This document shows positions 33,210-41,911 of a stretch of 64,000 bases of DNA, in pieces (position 1 is the stretch's first letter; each line of letters opens with the position of its first letter). Source of the DNA: Paraburkholderia metrosideri. GTDB taxonomy: Bacteria; Pseudomonadota; Gammaproteobacteria; Burkholderiales; Burkholderiaceae. The DNA is taken from positions 62,001-126,000 of the forward strand of contig NZ_CAJHCP010000010.1 in the NCBI RefSeq assembly GCF_904848625.1, in the 5' to 3' direction. Position numbers and translations under genes: made by a program. The notes below the pieces were generated by a model that was not told the DNA's origin, made no database searches, and saw only the letters and a list, made by a program, of their open reading frames with translations.

Positions 33210-34175
33210 ATGAAAGCGATTCAGTTCAAGTCTCCCGGCAGCCCCGACGTGCTCGACTACGTCGACCTGCCGACTCCACACGCCGACGCGGATAACGCCG
33301 TCGTGCGCGTCATGGCGGCGTCGGTCAATCCGAGCGACGTCAAAAACGTCTCCGGACACTTCGAACACACGACCTTGCCGCGCATACCGGGCCGCGACTT
33401 CAGCGGCGTCGTGGTAGACGGCCCGCAAGCATGGCTCGGCGCCGAAGTGTGGGGCACCGGCGGCGACATCGGCTTCACGCGCGACGGCACCCATGCCGAG
33501 TTCATCAAGATTCCGCTCGCGGCGCTGTCGCGCAAACCCGGCACGCTGAGCCACGCCGCCGCATCCGCGATTGGCGTGAACTTCGTGGTTGCGTGGCTCG
33601 GCACCGTCGAGTACGCGCATCTGCAAGCAGGCGAGACGATCGCGGTGATCGGCGCGGGCGGCGGCGTCGGCGGCGCGGTCGTGCAGATCGCGAAAGCGCG
33701 TGGTGCGCGCGTGATTGCTGTCGACCGTCATCCACTTGACCGTGCTACGCCAGCAGGCCGTCTGATCGACGATTACGTGCCGTTCGACGAACACGTGACC
33801 AACCGCCTGCGTGCTTTGACCGGCGGCGACGGTGCGGACGTGGTGTACGACACCGTCGGCGGCGTGGCATTCGAAACCGCGCTGAGTCTCGTCAAACGCC
33901 GTGGCCGGGTGTTGGAAATCAGCGGGACGGGCAAGCGCCGGGTCGAGTTCGACCTGATCGACTTCTATCACAACGAGACCCAATTGCTCGGCGTGGACAG
34001 CGCGAAACTCGGTGTCGCGGAATCGGCGCCCTTGATGACGGCGCTGGTCGAAGGTTTCGAGAGCGGCAAGCTGACCGGGCCCGCCATCGCAGAGGAATTT
34101 CCGCTCGAACGAGCCCGCGACGCGTATCAGGCCGTGGCGGCCGGCACGCGCGGCCGCGTCGTCATCCGGATGTAA
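33210..34175 (+). CDS. Quinone-oxidoreductase-like NADP-dependent reductase (MDR family)
   Basis: A 321-residue medium-chain dehydrogenase/reductase without structural zinc cysteines, so of the quinone oxidoreductase type. Substrate-side motif is SVNPSDVKNVSGHFEHTTLPRIPGRDF-like across residues 35-60, and the Rossmann motif is IGAGGGVGGAVVQIAKARGA near 150. It uses NADPH to reduce quinones or enones. AGGAG stands before the ATG, with a 123-base upstream region of unremarkable sequence. Confidence 0.88.
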   Translation: MKAIQFKSPGSPDVLDYVDLPTPHADADNAVVRVMAASVNPSDVKNVSGHFEHTTLPRIPGRDFSGVVVDGPQAWLGAEVWGTGGDIGFTRDGTHAEFIKIPLAALSRKPGTLSHAAASAIGVNFVVAWLGTVEYAHLQAGETIAVIGAGGGVGGAVVQIAKARGARVIAVDRHPLDRATPAGRLIDDYVPFDEHVTNRLRALTGGDGADVVYDTVGGVAFETALSLVKRRGRVLEISGTGKRRVEFDLIDFYHNETQLLGVDSAKLGVAESAPLMTALVEGFESGKLTGPAIAEEFPLERARDAYQAVAAGTRGRVVIRM

Positions 34176-34238
34176 TTGCCAACGCGAACGGCGGGCGTGA
34201 CGCGTCATCGCCCGTCGTCTGAAAGGGATACACCGAAC

Positions 34239-34415
34239 ATGAAAGCGTATCTGGTCTCTCTGGCCGCCGGCGTGGTGGTCGGGTTGATTTATAGCGTGAT
34301 GGAAGTGAAATCGCCCGCGCCGCCCACCGTCGCGCTGGTCGGTTTGCTCGGCATGCTGGCGGGGGAACATGTGATTCCGCTGGTACGAACCTGGCTCGCG
34401 GCGGGGATTCATTGA
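34239..34415 (+). CDS. XapX domain small membrane protein
   Basis: A 58-residue protein with two hydrophobic helices (YLVSLAAGVVVGLIYSVMEV and TVALVGLLGMLAGEHVIPLV), the complete XapX/DUF1427 pattern. Function is unknown; members are small integral membrane proteins. GAAAGGG lies before the ATG at 34239. It follows the quinone reductase gene by 63 bases and may be co-transcribed with it. Confidence 0.8.
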   Translation: MKAYLVSLAAGVVVGLIYSVMEVKSPAPPTVALVGLLGMLAGEHVIPLVRTWLAAGIH

Positions 34416-34587
34416 AGGCGACGCAAAGCGTCGTCCCATTGAACCACCATGACAATCCGTTCTCCAACCCGCAGCTTTTCCATCCACGGTGCTCACACGC
34501 TAAGATTGAGCCCCGCCGGACTCGCGCGCGCGACACATTGCGTGCGCGCACCCCGGCGACAAGAAAAGCATTGCCTCGGAGAATCGG

Positions 34588-35166
34588 ATGTCTGAAGAAT
34601 ACGAAGTGCACGGTCTGCACGACCATGCCGTGGAACACGCCGGCCACCACGACGCGGACCCGTTTGCGAGCCGCATGGCCGTGATGACGGCGATCCTCGC
34701 GACGATCGGTGCGTTGTGTGCCTACCAGAGCGGCAACGCCGAAAATCTGGCGCTGTTCTACAAGAACGAAGCTGCGATCAAGAAGACCGAAGCGTCGAAC
34801 CAGTGGAACTACTATCAGGCCAAAGGCGAGAAGGAAAACCTCGCGGAACTCGGCGCGGCGTTGTCGGCGAACAATAGCGAGGCTCACGCCAAATTCCTCG
34901 CCGACGTCGACAAATACACGCAGCAGAAAGCGCCGATCCGCGCGAAGGCCGAAGCGATCGAGAAAGAGGTGCTGGCCAGCGACGCCCAAAGCGAAGCGCT
35001 GCTGCACGGCCACCATCGCTGGGCGCAAGCGACCTTGCTGATCCAGGTCGCGATTGCGCTGTGCGCGATCACCTTGCTGACCCGCAAGAACTGGATGCGC
35101 AATCTGTCGTTCGGGGTCGCGGCAGCGGGCGTGGCCACTGCCGCCGTGGCGTTTTTCGGCATTTAG
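34588..35166 (+). CDS. DUF4337 family protein
   Basis: A 192-residue protein of the DUF4337 family, function unknown. A His-rich N-terminus (HGLHDHAVEHAGHHDADPF) precedes a first hydrophobic helix (MAVMTAILATIGALCAYQ), a charged helical middle likely to form a coiled coil and two C-terminal membrane helices. It has GGAG before the ATG. The His-rich tail might bind metal, but this is speculation. Confidence 0.8.
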   Translation: MSEEYEVHGLHDHAVEHAGHHDADPFASRMAVMTAILATIGALCAYQSGNAENLALFYKNEAAIKKTEASNQWNYYQAKGEKENLAELGAALSANNSEAHAKFLADVDKYTQQKAPIRAKAEAIEKEVLASDAQSEALLHGHHRWAQATLLIQVAIALCAITLLTRKNWMRNLSFGVAAAGVATAAVAFFGI

Positions 35167-35174
35167 AATTTCCC

Positions 35175-35198
35175 CGCTGACGCTGACGCTGACGCTGA
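35175..35198. repeat. Four tandem CGCTGA hexamers
   Basis: CGCTGA is repeated exactly four times at 35175-35198, followed by a decayed copy CATTGA, between the DUF4337 stop and the LysE gene. It looks like a simple microsatellite that could vary in copy number and alter spacing to the downstream promoter. Confidence 0.75.
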
Positions 35199-35264
35199 CA
35201 TTGACCCGCACGCGCAGTGGCCAAATGCACCGCACCGTGGCGGGTCCGACATAAGGAGTGTCCT

Positions 35265-35882
35265 GTGATCGATGGTTCTGCCGTTCTCGGCGTTTTCTCC
35301 GTGTACATAGCCGGTGTGGTGATTCCCGGCCCCAACTTCGTCGCAGTCGCGCACAAGGCTGCGTCCGCCACCCGAGTCGAAGCACTCGCCGTGGTCGCCG
35401 GCATCGTGCTGGTCAATCTGTTCTGGGCAAGTTGCGCGATTCTCGGCGTGGGCATCGTGTTCGCCGCGTTTCCGTGGCTGGCGCTCGCGGTGAAGGTGGC
35501 GGGCGCCGCGTATCTGATCTGGTTCGGCGGACGCTTGATCGTCAACGCGTCGGCAGGCAAGCCGGTAACGAGCGTCAACGCGCCCGCAGGCGGCTTCCGT
35601 CAGTCGTTCGCGCAGGGCTTTGCGACCAACATCGCGAATCCGAAGTCGATGGCGTTTTTTGCCGCCGTGTTTTCGTCGGCCGCACCCGCGCACGTGAGCG
35701 TCGGCACGTTTGCCGCGATGCTCGGCATGGTGTGCGTGACGGCGGGTAGCTGGTACGGATTCGTCGCGCTCACGTTGTCGCATTCGCGGATCGCATCGGC
35801 GTACCGGCGCAGCAAGGCGTGGGTCGATCGTATATGCGGCGGCTTGATCGTCGCGTTGGGCGTGCGTCAACTGATCCGCTAG
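35265..35882 (+). CDS. LysE/RhtB family amino-acid exporter
   Basis: A 205-residue inner-membrane exporter with five or six helices. The family signature YIAGVVIPGPNFVAVAHKA is at the N-terminus and SFAQGFATNIANPKSMAFFAAVF is in the third quarter. It exports amino acids or homoserine lactone-like compounds. GTG 35265 after AAGGAG at 35253 is the best start. It converges with the sigma-factor gene with 23 bases between stops. Confidence 0.88.
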   Translation: MIDGSAVLGVFSVYIAGVVIPGPNFVAVAHKAASATRVEALAVVAGIVLVNLFWASCAILGVGIVFAAFPWLALAVKVAGAAYLIWFGGRLIVNASAGKPVTSVNAPAGGFRQSFAQGFATNIANPKSMAFFAAVFSSAAPAHVSVGTFAAMLGMVCVTAGSWYGFVALTLSHSRIASAYRRSKAWVDRICGGLIVALGVRQLIR

Positions 35883-35905
35883 TCAACGCAGCACGCTTTG
35901 ACGGC

Positions 35906-37180
35906 TCAATGCTTGAGCTCGCGTACGCGTTCGAGCAGCAACTCGCGTTCGCGCGCATTACGCGTCATCGAAGCGGCGCGCTCGAACTCGCCGCGCGCTT
36001 CGTCCACACGACCGAGCTTGACCAGCAAGTCGCCACGCACGCTTGGCAACCAGTGGTAGTTGGCGAGTGCGGGATCGGCGGCCAGCGCGTCGACGATCTC
36101 AAGACCCGCTGCCGGTCCGAACGCCATTCCCACCGCCACCGCGCGATTCAACTCGACCACCGGCGACGGCGCGACTTGCGACAGCGCGTCATATAACGCA
36201 ACGATCTGCGCCCAGTCGGTATCCTCAGCGCGACGCGCGCGTGCGTGACACGCGGCCAGCGCGGCCTGCAACGCATAGGGACCGCTCGCGCCGCCGAGCG
36301 TGTACGCGTTGCCGAGCGCGGCCAGGCCCCGGCGAATCAGCAACGGATCCCATCGGCTGCGATCCTGGTCGAGCAACAGCACCGGACGACCCTGTGCGTC
36401 CGTGCGCGCATGCATGCGCGACGACTGAATTTCCATCAACGCGACGAGGCCATGCACCTCGCTTTCGTCCGGCACGAGACCGCTGAGTACGCGCCCCAGC
36501 CGCAACGCTTCCTCGCAGAGCGCGGGACGCATCCAGTCGTCGCCGGCGGTCGCCGAATAGCCTTCGTTGAAGATCAGATAGATCACCTGCAATACCGACG
36601 CAACGCGCGGCGCCCGCGCATCCGCCTGCGGTACGTCAAACGGCACTTTCGCCGCCGACAACGTGCGCTTGGCCCGCACGATTCTTTGCGCGATGGTCGG
36701 CTCGGGTACGAGAAACGCACGGGCGATTTCGTCGGTGGTAAGGCCGCCCAGCAGGCGCAGCGTGAGCGCGACCCGCGCATCGGTCGATAAAACCGGATGG
36801 CACGCGGTGAACACCAGCCGCAACAGATCGTCGCCGATGTCGTCGGCATGCGCGGCGTCGAGTGCATCGACGAAATCGGGCACGAGATGCGCTTCCTGTG
36901 CGTCGAGGTCGTGACCGAGTTCTTCGCGTTTGCGCGCATGCAGCGCTTCCTGGCGCAAGCGGTCGAGCGCGCGGTTCTTCGCCGTCGTCATCAGCCAGGC
37001 CCCCGGGTTGTCAGGCACGCCCGCGTCGGGCCAATGTTCGAGCGCGGCCACCAGCGCGTCCTGCGCCAGTTCCTCAGCCAGCCCGACATCGCGCACGATC
37101 CGCGCAACGTGGGCGATGACCTTGGCGGATTCGATCCGCCAGACTGCCTCGATGGCACGATGAGTGGCCGGTATGGTCAC
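35906..37180 (-). CDS. ECF42-like RNA polymerase sigma factor
   Basis: About 424 residues. Sigma region 2 (IAHVARIVRDVGLAEELAQDALVAALEHW) and region 4 (LTLRLLGGLTTDEIARAFLV, then IAQRIVRAKRTLS) lie in the first 190 residues; the remaining 230 form a helical SnoaL-unlike, TPR-like extension with the DUF6596 part (IYLIFNEGYSATAGDDWMRPAL). This layout is typical of ECF42 factors, which have no anti-sigma partner and sit beside YCII/DGPF genes, as here. GTG 37180 starts 4 bases after the VOC gene stop. Confidence 0.87.
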   Translation of the reverse strand: MTIPATHRAIEAVWRIESAKVIAHVARIVRDVGLAEELAQDALVAALEHWPDAGVPDNPGAWLMTTAKNRALDRLRQEALHARKREELGHDLDAQEAHLVPDFVDALDAAHADDIGDDLLRLVFTACHPVLSTDARVALTLRLLGGLTTDEIARAFLVPEPTIAQRIVRAKRTLSAAKVPFDVPQADARAPRVASVLQVIYLIFNEGYSATAGDDWMRPALCEEALRLGRVLSGLVPDESEVHGLVALMEIQSSRMHARTDAQGRPVLLLDQDRSRWDPLLIRRGLAALGNAYTLGGASGPYALQAALAACHARARRAEDTDWAQIVALYDALSQVAPSPVVELNRAVAVGMAFGPAAGLEIVDALAADPALANYHWLPSVRGDLLVKLGRVDEARGEFERAASMTRNARERELLLERVRELKH

Positions 37181-37184
37181 TGCG

Positions 37185-37604
37185 TTAGCCTGCCGTCTGA
37201 GCCGCTGCCCGCGCACTCTGATCCATATGGATCAACTCCCAGATATGGCCGTCGACATCCTCGAAGCCGTGCCCGTACATGAAGCCGAAGTCCTGCGGCG
37301 CGCGCGGCACCGAACCGCCGGCAGCGAGCGCCTTCGCGACCAGCGCATCCACCTCTCCCCGGCTTTCGCACGACAGCCCGACCAGCGCCTCGGTGCTTTC
37401 CTGCGGATTGCACAGTGACTTACGGGTGAAGGACTTGAACAGATCCTTGACCAGCAACATCGCGTAGATGTTGTCGCCGAGGATCAGACAGGCCGCCTGT
37501 TCATTGGTGAACTGTGCGTCGAAGCTGAAGCCGAGCGCGCTAAAAAATGTCTTCGAACGCTCGAGGTTGTCGACGGCGAGATTGACGTAAATCTGGTTGT
37601 GCAT
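37185..37604 (-). CDS. VOC family protein (glyoxalase/bleomycin resistance-like)
   Basis: A 139-residue single VOC fold. QIYVNLAVDNLERSKTFFSALGFSFD is the first module and FGFMYGHGFEDVDGHIWELI the second, with the final Glu where metal-binding members carry a ligand. Enzyme activity is uncertain because the first expected His is replaced. Two Met codons (37616 and 37604) are possible starts; the second matches the family. It is third in the YCII-YCII-VOC-sigma operon. Confidence 0.85.
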   Translation of the reverse strand: MHNQIYVNLAVDNLERSKTFFSALGFSFDAQFTNEQAACLILGDNIYAMLLVKDLFKSFTRKSLCNPQESTEALVGLSCESRGEVDALVAKALAAGGSVPRAPQDFGFMYGHGFEDVDGHIWELIHMDQSARAAAQTAG

Positions 37605-37693
37605 GATGGAGCCCATTGATCGGTTAGTGCGCCGGACGGTCGACGTACAACGCAACACGCCGCCCTGGTCGCCTCGGTCGCCTGCCAACGCGC

Positions 37694-38107
37694 TCAGCGC
37701 CGGGACGCTTCAAGGTCACGGAACCGCTCGATCTCCGGGCCGGACTCGAAGTCGTCGAGTTCGAATAGCTGACGCACTTCGATTTCCCCATCGGCGTGCT
37801 CGCCGAATGGCGCGGGGAAGCGCCGCGCCCATTCCATCGCTTCCTCACGCGAGCGCACCTGGATCAGCGTGTAACCGGCGAGCAGTTCGCGAGTCTCCGC
37901 AAACGGACCGTCGACCACAGTGCGCTTGCCGCCGCTGTAGTGAATGCGCCAGCCTTTCGAACTCGGCTGCAAACCGGTTGCGTCGAGCAACACGCCCGCC
38001 TTCGCCAGTTCCTGGTGGTACTCGCCCATGGCGGCGATCAGCGACACTTCGGGCATCTCGCCGGCCTCACTGGCGGCCGTCGCTTTTACGAGGATCATGA
38101 ATCGCAT
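37694..38107 (-). CDS. YCII/DGPF family protein
   Basis: A 137-residue YCII-related protein with the DGPF motif (VVDGPFAETRELLAGYTLIQV) in the middle and a helical N-terminal half starting MRFMILVKATAASEAGEMPE. Such proteins are always found with ECF42 sigma factors, and their role is unknown. AGGAGAG before ATG 38107 favours that start over GTG 38113. Confidence 0.87.
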   Translation of the reverse strand: MRFMILVKATAASEAGEMPEVSLIAAMGEYHQELAKAGVLLDATGLQPSSKGWRIHYSGGKRTVVDGPFAETRELLAGYTLIQVRSREEAMEWARRFPAPFGEHADGEIEVRQLFELDDFESGPEIERFRDLEASRR

Positions 38108-38261
38108 CGCCACCTCTCCTTGTCGTTGTGAAGGAAACGCCGCGCCCGTTGGCCGGCTTCCTATTCACACGACGAGCGGTGCGCGACCGGATCGACATAG
38201 GGACCGATAGACGCGGGAAAACCCTGACCAATCGATAGCCGCTCAATCTCCATGCATGCGT

Positions 38262-38615
38262 CTACAAGAAACACGGCCCGAGCTTGCGGACTTCGACCGT
38301 GCACCACGCAGCCGCCGGACACGCCTGCGCGATCTCAACGGCTTCCTCACGGGTTTCGCACGTAAGCAGAAAAAAGCCGCCGATCATTTCCTTCGCTTCG
38401 GCGAAAGGTCCGTCGAGCAATTTGGGCTGGCCGTCGCGAACCTGCACCCGCACGGCGTCATTCTGGGAAGTGAGCGATTCGACCGCGAGCAGTTTGCCGC
38501 GCTCTTTCAGATCGGCGGAAAAACGAACCATCTGGTCGTAGAGTTCGCGGCCTTTGGCCTCGCCGCGTTCAAACCGTTGATGGGTCGGCTCGACGATGAG
38601 CAGCATGTAAGACAT
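38262..38615 (-). CDS. YCII/DGPF family protein (operon leader gene)
   Basis: A 117-residue YCII-type protein, MSYMLLIVEPTHQRFERGEAK at the start and LLDGPFAEAKEMIGGFFLLT as the DGPF motif. It is the first gene of the ECF42 operon, so the operon promoter should lie in the 38616-39023 gap, on the minus strand. CGGAGACGCC precedes the ATG at 38615. The reason for two diverged YCII genes is not known; they may form a heteromer. Confidence 0.87.
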   Translation of the reverse strand: MSYMLLIVEPTHQRFERGEAKGRELYDQMVRFSADLKERGKLLAVESLTSQNDAVRVQVRDGQPKLLDGPFAEAKEMIGGFFLLTCETREEAVEIAQACPAAAWCTVEVRKLGPCFL

Positions 38616-39023
38616 GGCGTCTCCGATTAATCGCGCCGTTAAAGCGAACGTCCGGCGGGAGCCGGCCCGCAACAGCACGCTGACGGCGACTGGGCGAAAG
38701 CCAGTCTAGCAAGCGTTGCTGGCTCCGGCAAACCTCACGCGCCGCTTCAACGTGTTTCTTACGGAGACTCGTTATGCTCAATGACACTGCATATTTACAT
38801 TGGCTGTCCGACACAATAACGCCGCTTTCAAGTATTCTCCGAACTCGCTAAAGCCCGCCGCGACCATGCCGCTTTATCGTTTAGTCACGAGATAATCCGC
38901 TTTCCGACCGACCGCGCAGCGCGGTATAGCCGGGCAGCTTTTTCGGCAAAATCTGCCGGTATTAATGTCATTCAACACGTCATCCAACACGCGATTCAAA
39001 TAATCCGAGTATCGGGGAAATTC
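38616..39023. other. Intergenic region between divergent ECF42 operon and lipoprotein gene
   Basis: A 408-base gap, AT-richer than its surroundings, carrying the promoters of two divergent transcripts. On the plus strand, ACGGAGACTC is followed by a 25-residue ORF (38774-38851, MLNDTAYLHWLSDTITPL at the start), which is probably chance. GGGGAAATTC precedes the lipoprotein ATG. No convincing -35/-10 pair was picked out. Confidence 0.5.
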
Positions 39024-40979
39024 ATGCATCGATCGTCAGTGCGCACCGGCATCGCAGCCGCCGTGGCTTTTGCCTTTTTGCAGCTCAGCGGTTGTAGCGG
39101 CGACAGTTCCGGCTCGACATCGTCGGGTTCGTCGACTGTCACGACGACCTCGGTCAGCGGCACGGTGGCGACGGGCGGCCCGCTGGTTGGCGCGACCGTC
39201 ACGCTGACCGATTCGACCGGCACCCAGGCCACCACCACGACCGACACCAACGGGGCCTACACGATGTCGGTGAAGGGCATGAGCGCGCCATTCCTGATCG
39301 TCGCCACCGATGCACGCGGCATCGCGGCGCCGCTGTCGACGGTGCTGGCCCAGTTGCCCAGCAAGGCAACGGCCACCGCCAACGTCACGACGTTGACCAC
39401 CGCGCTCGCTGCAATGCTGACCGCGTCGGGCAATCCTGCCGACCTGGCCACCACCGCCACGCTCGCGGCGGTGACCTTGCCGTCCGTGCAGATCGCGACC
39501 ATCACGCTCGATACCATTCTTGCGAAAATTTTCACGCAGAACGGCATCGCGTCGGCGGGTTTCGATCCGATCGGCACGGCGTTCACGCCGAATCACACGG
39601 GCGCGGATGCGGTGATCGACACGGTATCGGTTGTCAGGGCAGCTAACGGCGGCTCGATGCTGGTGTCGAACGCGGCGCCGGGTACCACCATCGCATTGAA
39701 CAGCAAGACCAGCTCGTCGGTGACACTCGCAGCGCCGAGCGTGGCCGCCAATTACCTGGAGCCGCTTGCTTCGCTGCTGACTGCCTGCGCCGCGAACGGC
39801 GCGCTCAGTACGGCGTGCTCGCCGGCCATCGACTCCACGTTCCTCGAAAACGGTTCGGCCGATCTCGCCATTGGCCACGCTTCGACGGACACGGCCTTCA
39901 CCGGCGCCGTTTTCGGCTCGCCGAAAACGCTGGCGTTCTTCACGAGCAACGGCAAGCAGCTTGCGCTCGTGCAATTGCCGTTCACGCTCGCGAGCGGCAC
40001 CACCGGCGTGCTCTACAGCATCGCGCAACCCCTCGCGACGCCGGTCACGCTCGCAAGCGGCACGCAACTGACCTGGGACCTGATCGGCAACCAGTCGCAA
40101 TTCGCGGTGGCGATCAGCTCGCAGATCCAGCGCCGCACGTTCCTCGATACGAAGTTGAGCGACGTGAACCGCTACGAATCCGGCCTGGCAATTTCGATTC
40201 CGACGGCATTGAATCCGACAGTCTATTCGGCTTCGGTGACGGGTCCCGGTCTGGCGGCGCCGGTTTGGCTGATGCCGCGCATCGCGCTGGGCAGCAGCAC
40301 GCTGGGACTGTCGGACGCCACGTTGAGCGCAGCGCCGGTGTCGCCGGCTACGACCACGAGCAATACCGAGTTGTATCGCTGGTCATGGGAATCGTTGTCG
40401 ACGACGGCAAGTTTCGCCGCACCGACGACGAGCGGCTCCTACGCACCGCAAGCCGTCGACGCAAGCACGGTACCGCTCTATTCGAGCTACACCGTGACCT
40501 TCTACGACAGGAACGGCGCACAACTGGGCCAGTCGTCGATCATCAACCCGGGCAGTCCGCTGAATGCGGTAGCGGGCAGCACGGTCGAATGGCCGACGCT
40601 GCTGTCGGATATCGCCACCGCATTTCTGACGCCGACCGGTTCATTGGCCGGCACGCAGTACGCGATGAGCCTCACGTGGTCGAGCCTCGTGAACGGCGCG
40701 GACATCGCGTATCCAGTGACGTCGTTGCAGATTCAGGCGTCTGCTGTCGCAACCGGCGGCTCGACGTCGCAGGTCAACGGCTTCTTCGTTGGGCAGCCGA
40801 ACAACACCACGACCGGGCAGTATCAGGCCACGGTGAGTGCGGGCGTCAATTCCCAGGGCGTGCAAAGCTGTACGAATTGCCCGTTCCCGGCGCTGACGTC
40901 AGGTGGCTCGCGAGTCGTGCAGTTGGGTGGCGGGCAGAACGGCGTCGCGTACTACGACATGACGCAGTACAACGATTGA
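39024..40979 (+). CDS. Large putative lipoprotein, 651 residues
   Basis: An exported lipoprotein of unknown role. Signal peptide RSSVRTGIAAAVAFAFLQ leads to lipobox LSGC, with lipidated Cys at residue 24 and Asp not at +2 (Ser), so outer-membrane sorting is expected. A Ser/Thr linker to residue 45 is followed by a CarboxypepD_reg/Ig-like domain (SGTVATGGPLVGATVTLTD). The rest is beta-rich and Thr/Ala/Ser-heavy. Near the C-terminus QSCTNCPFPAL gives a CxxC pair. It could be a surface adhesin or binding protein. Strong bidirectional terminator at 41018. Confidence 0.75.
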   Translation: MHRSSVRTGIAAAVAFAFLQLSGCSGDSSGSTSSGSSTVTTTSVSGTVATGGPLVGATVTLTDSTGTQATTTTDTNGAYTMSVKGMSAPFLIVATDARGIAAPLSTVLAQLPSKATATANVTTLTTALAAMLTASGNPADLATTATLAAVTLPSVQIATITLDTILAKIFTQNGIASAGFDPIGTAFTPNHTGADAVIDTVSVVRAANGGSMLVSNAAPGTTIALNSKTSSSVTLAAPSVAANYLEPLASLLTACAANGALSTACSPAIDSTFLENGSADLAIGHASTDTAFTGAVFGSPKTLAFFTSNGKQLALVQLPFTLASGTTGVLYSIAQPLATPVTLASGTQLTWDLIGNQSQFAVAISSQIQRRTFLDTKLSDVNRYESGLAISIPTALNPTVYSASVTGPGLAAPVWLMPRIALGSSTLGLSDATLSAAPVSPATTTSNTELYRWSWESLSTTASFAAPTTSGSYAPQAVDASTVPLYSSYTVTFYDRNGAQLGQSSIINPGSPLNAVAGSTVEWPTLLSDIATAFLTPTGSLAGTQYAMSLTWSSLVNGADIAYPVTSLQIQASAVATGGSTSQVNGFFVGQPNNTTTGQYQATVSAGVNSQGVQSCTNCPFPALTSGGSRVVQLGGGQNGVAYYDMTQYND

Positions 40980-41017
40980 CGGGTTGATCGGCTACGACGG
41001 TGGCTGGATCCGAAAAC

Positions 41018-41047
41018 GATAAACGCCCCACATGTGGGGCGTTTATC
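41018..41047. terminator. Perfect 30-bp palindromic terminator
   Basis: The 30 bases 41018-41047 are a perfect palindrome, GATAAACGCCCCACA followed by its exact complement, so the arms contain both a GC stem and A/T outer ends. It lies between the stop of the lipoprotein gene and the converging gene at 41108, and would act as a terminator in both directions. Confidence 0.85.
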
Positions 41048-41107
41048 AATAGTGCGTTTGAAACGGCATCACCAATGCAACTGACGTAGCGCACACACCT
41101 CCGCGAC

Positions 41108-41581
41108 TCAGACCACCGCTTCGGCAATCGCCTGCACTTTCGCGGACCGCATCAAACCTTCGATCATTTTCGCTTCGGCGCTCGCGATTTCGCTCAACGA
41201 TGCCATGGACAACTGGCCGTCGAGAATCGCCAACCCCGTGCAAAGATGGACATAGTCGCTTTCTTCCAGGGCCCAGAGGCCGCCATCATGTTCACGCGCG
41301 TCGAGTCGAACCATCGCCGCATGTGCGCTTTGAATGTCGGCAAGATAGTCTTCACCCAGCCCGAGTCTCGCCAATTCCTGCGACACCAGTAAATGCCGGC
41401 TCAACGTGGTGTGCAAAGTGCGCGAACCGTGGCCGTGCCGGAACGCGTCGAGTGCGCTATAGCACTGCATCAGCATGGCCGAGGTGACGGGTTCGTGCGA
41501 CGTGCTGCTGTAAGTCAATGCCCGCAACAGCGGGGACATGGCCGGCTGATGGTGCTTGCGGACTCGCGATTTACTGGACAT
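41108..41581 (-). CDS. Hypothetical protein, 157 residues
   Basis: A helical, cytoplasmic-looking protein that I do not recognise. It has a basic N-terminus (MSSKSRVRKHHQP), a middle HGSRTLHTTLSRHLLVSQEL and an Ala/Glu-rich C-terminal helix. An AAGGAG run lies about 12 bases before the ATG, slightly far. Third positions are G/C-rich, and the gene lies between two strong terminators (41018 and 41881), so it is a separate transcription unit. Confidence 0.65.
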   Translation of the reverse strand: MSSKSRVRKHHQPAMSPLLRALTYSSTSHEPVTSAMLMQCYSALDAFRHGHGSRTLHTTLSRHLLVSQELARLGLGEDYLADIQSAHAAMVRLDAREHDGGLWALEESDYVHLCTGLAILDGQLSMASLSEIASAEAKMIEGLMRSAKVQAIAEAVV

Positions 41582-41880
41582 AGGCTTCAGACTCCTTCTC
41601 TAACTCTCAGCATCGTCATGCAGACTCCGGTAGCTGCCGGTGGTTTCCGATGACAAACGCCGCCAATGCGCGACGGCTCTGGCCTCTAATGTGAGTCCGT
41701 GAAGCCGCCGTGGCAAGCAACTTTTAATACCGGCGTGAGCAATCGAACGTTGCCTTGTTCCCGTTTCGCGCCCGGCATGTTGCGATTCGCGACCGGACAA
41801 TGACTGTCGATCCGCGAGGCTCAGTGTCTGTATATCGGCGCGGTTGCGCCAAATACAAGCCATCCAATGTATTTCGGCGA

Positions 41881-41911
41881 AAAAAAACCCTGTTCCCGTG
41901 AGGGAACAGGG
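41881..41911 (-). terminator. Strong minus-strand intrinsic terminator
   Basis: CCCTGTTCCC and GGGAACAGGG (41888-41911, 4-base loop) form a 10-bp perfect stem; read on the minus strand it is followed by seven or more T. No protein gene ends on that strand within 600 bases upstream, so it ends either a long TetR 3' region or an RNA made from 41912-42513. Confidence 0.85.

Noticed and set aside
38774..38851. 25-residue ORF with a ribosome-site-like ACGGAGACT
   Set aside because: Too short to judge; composition and position do not suggest a leader for the lipoprotein gene, which starts 170 bases later.
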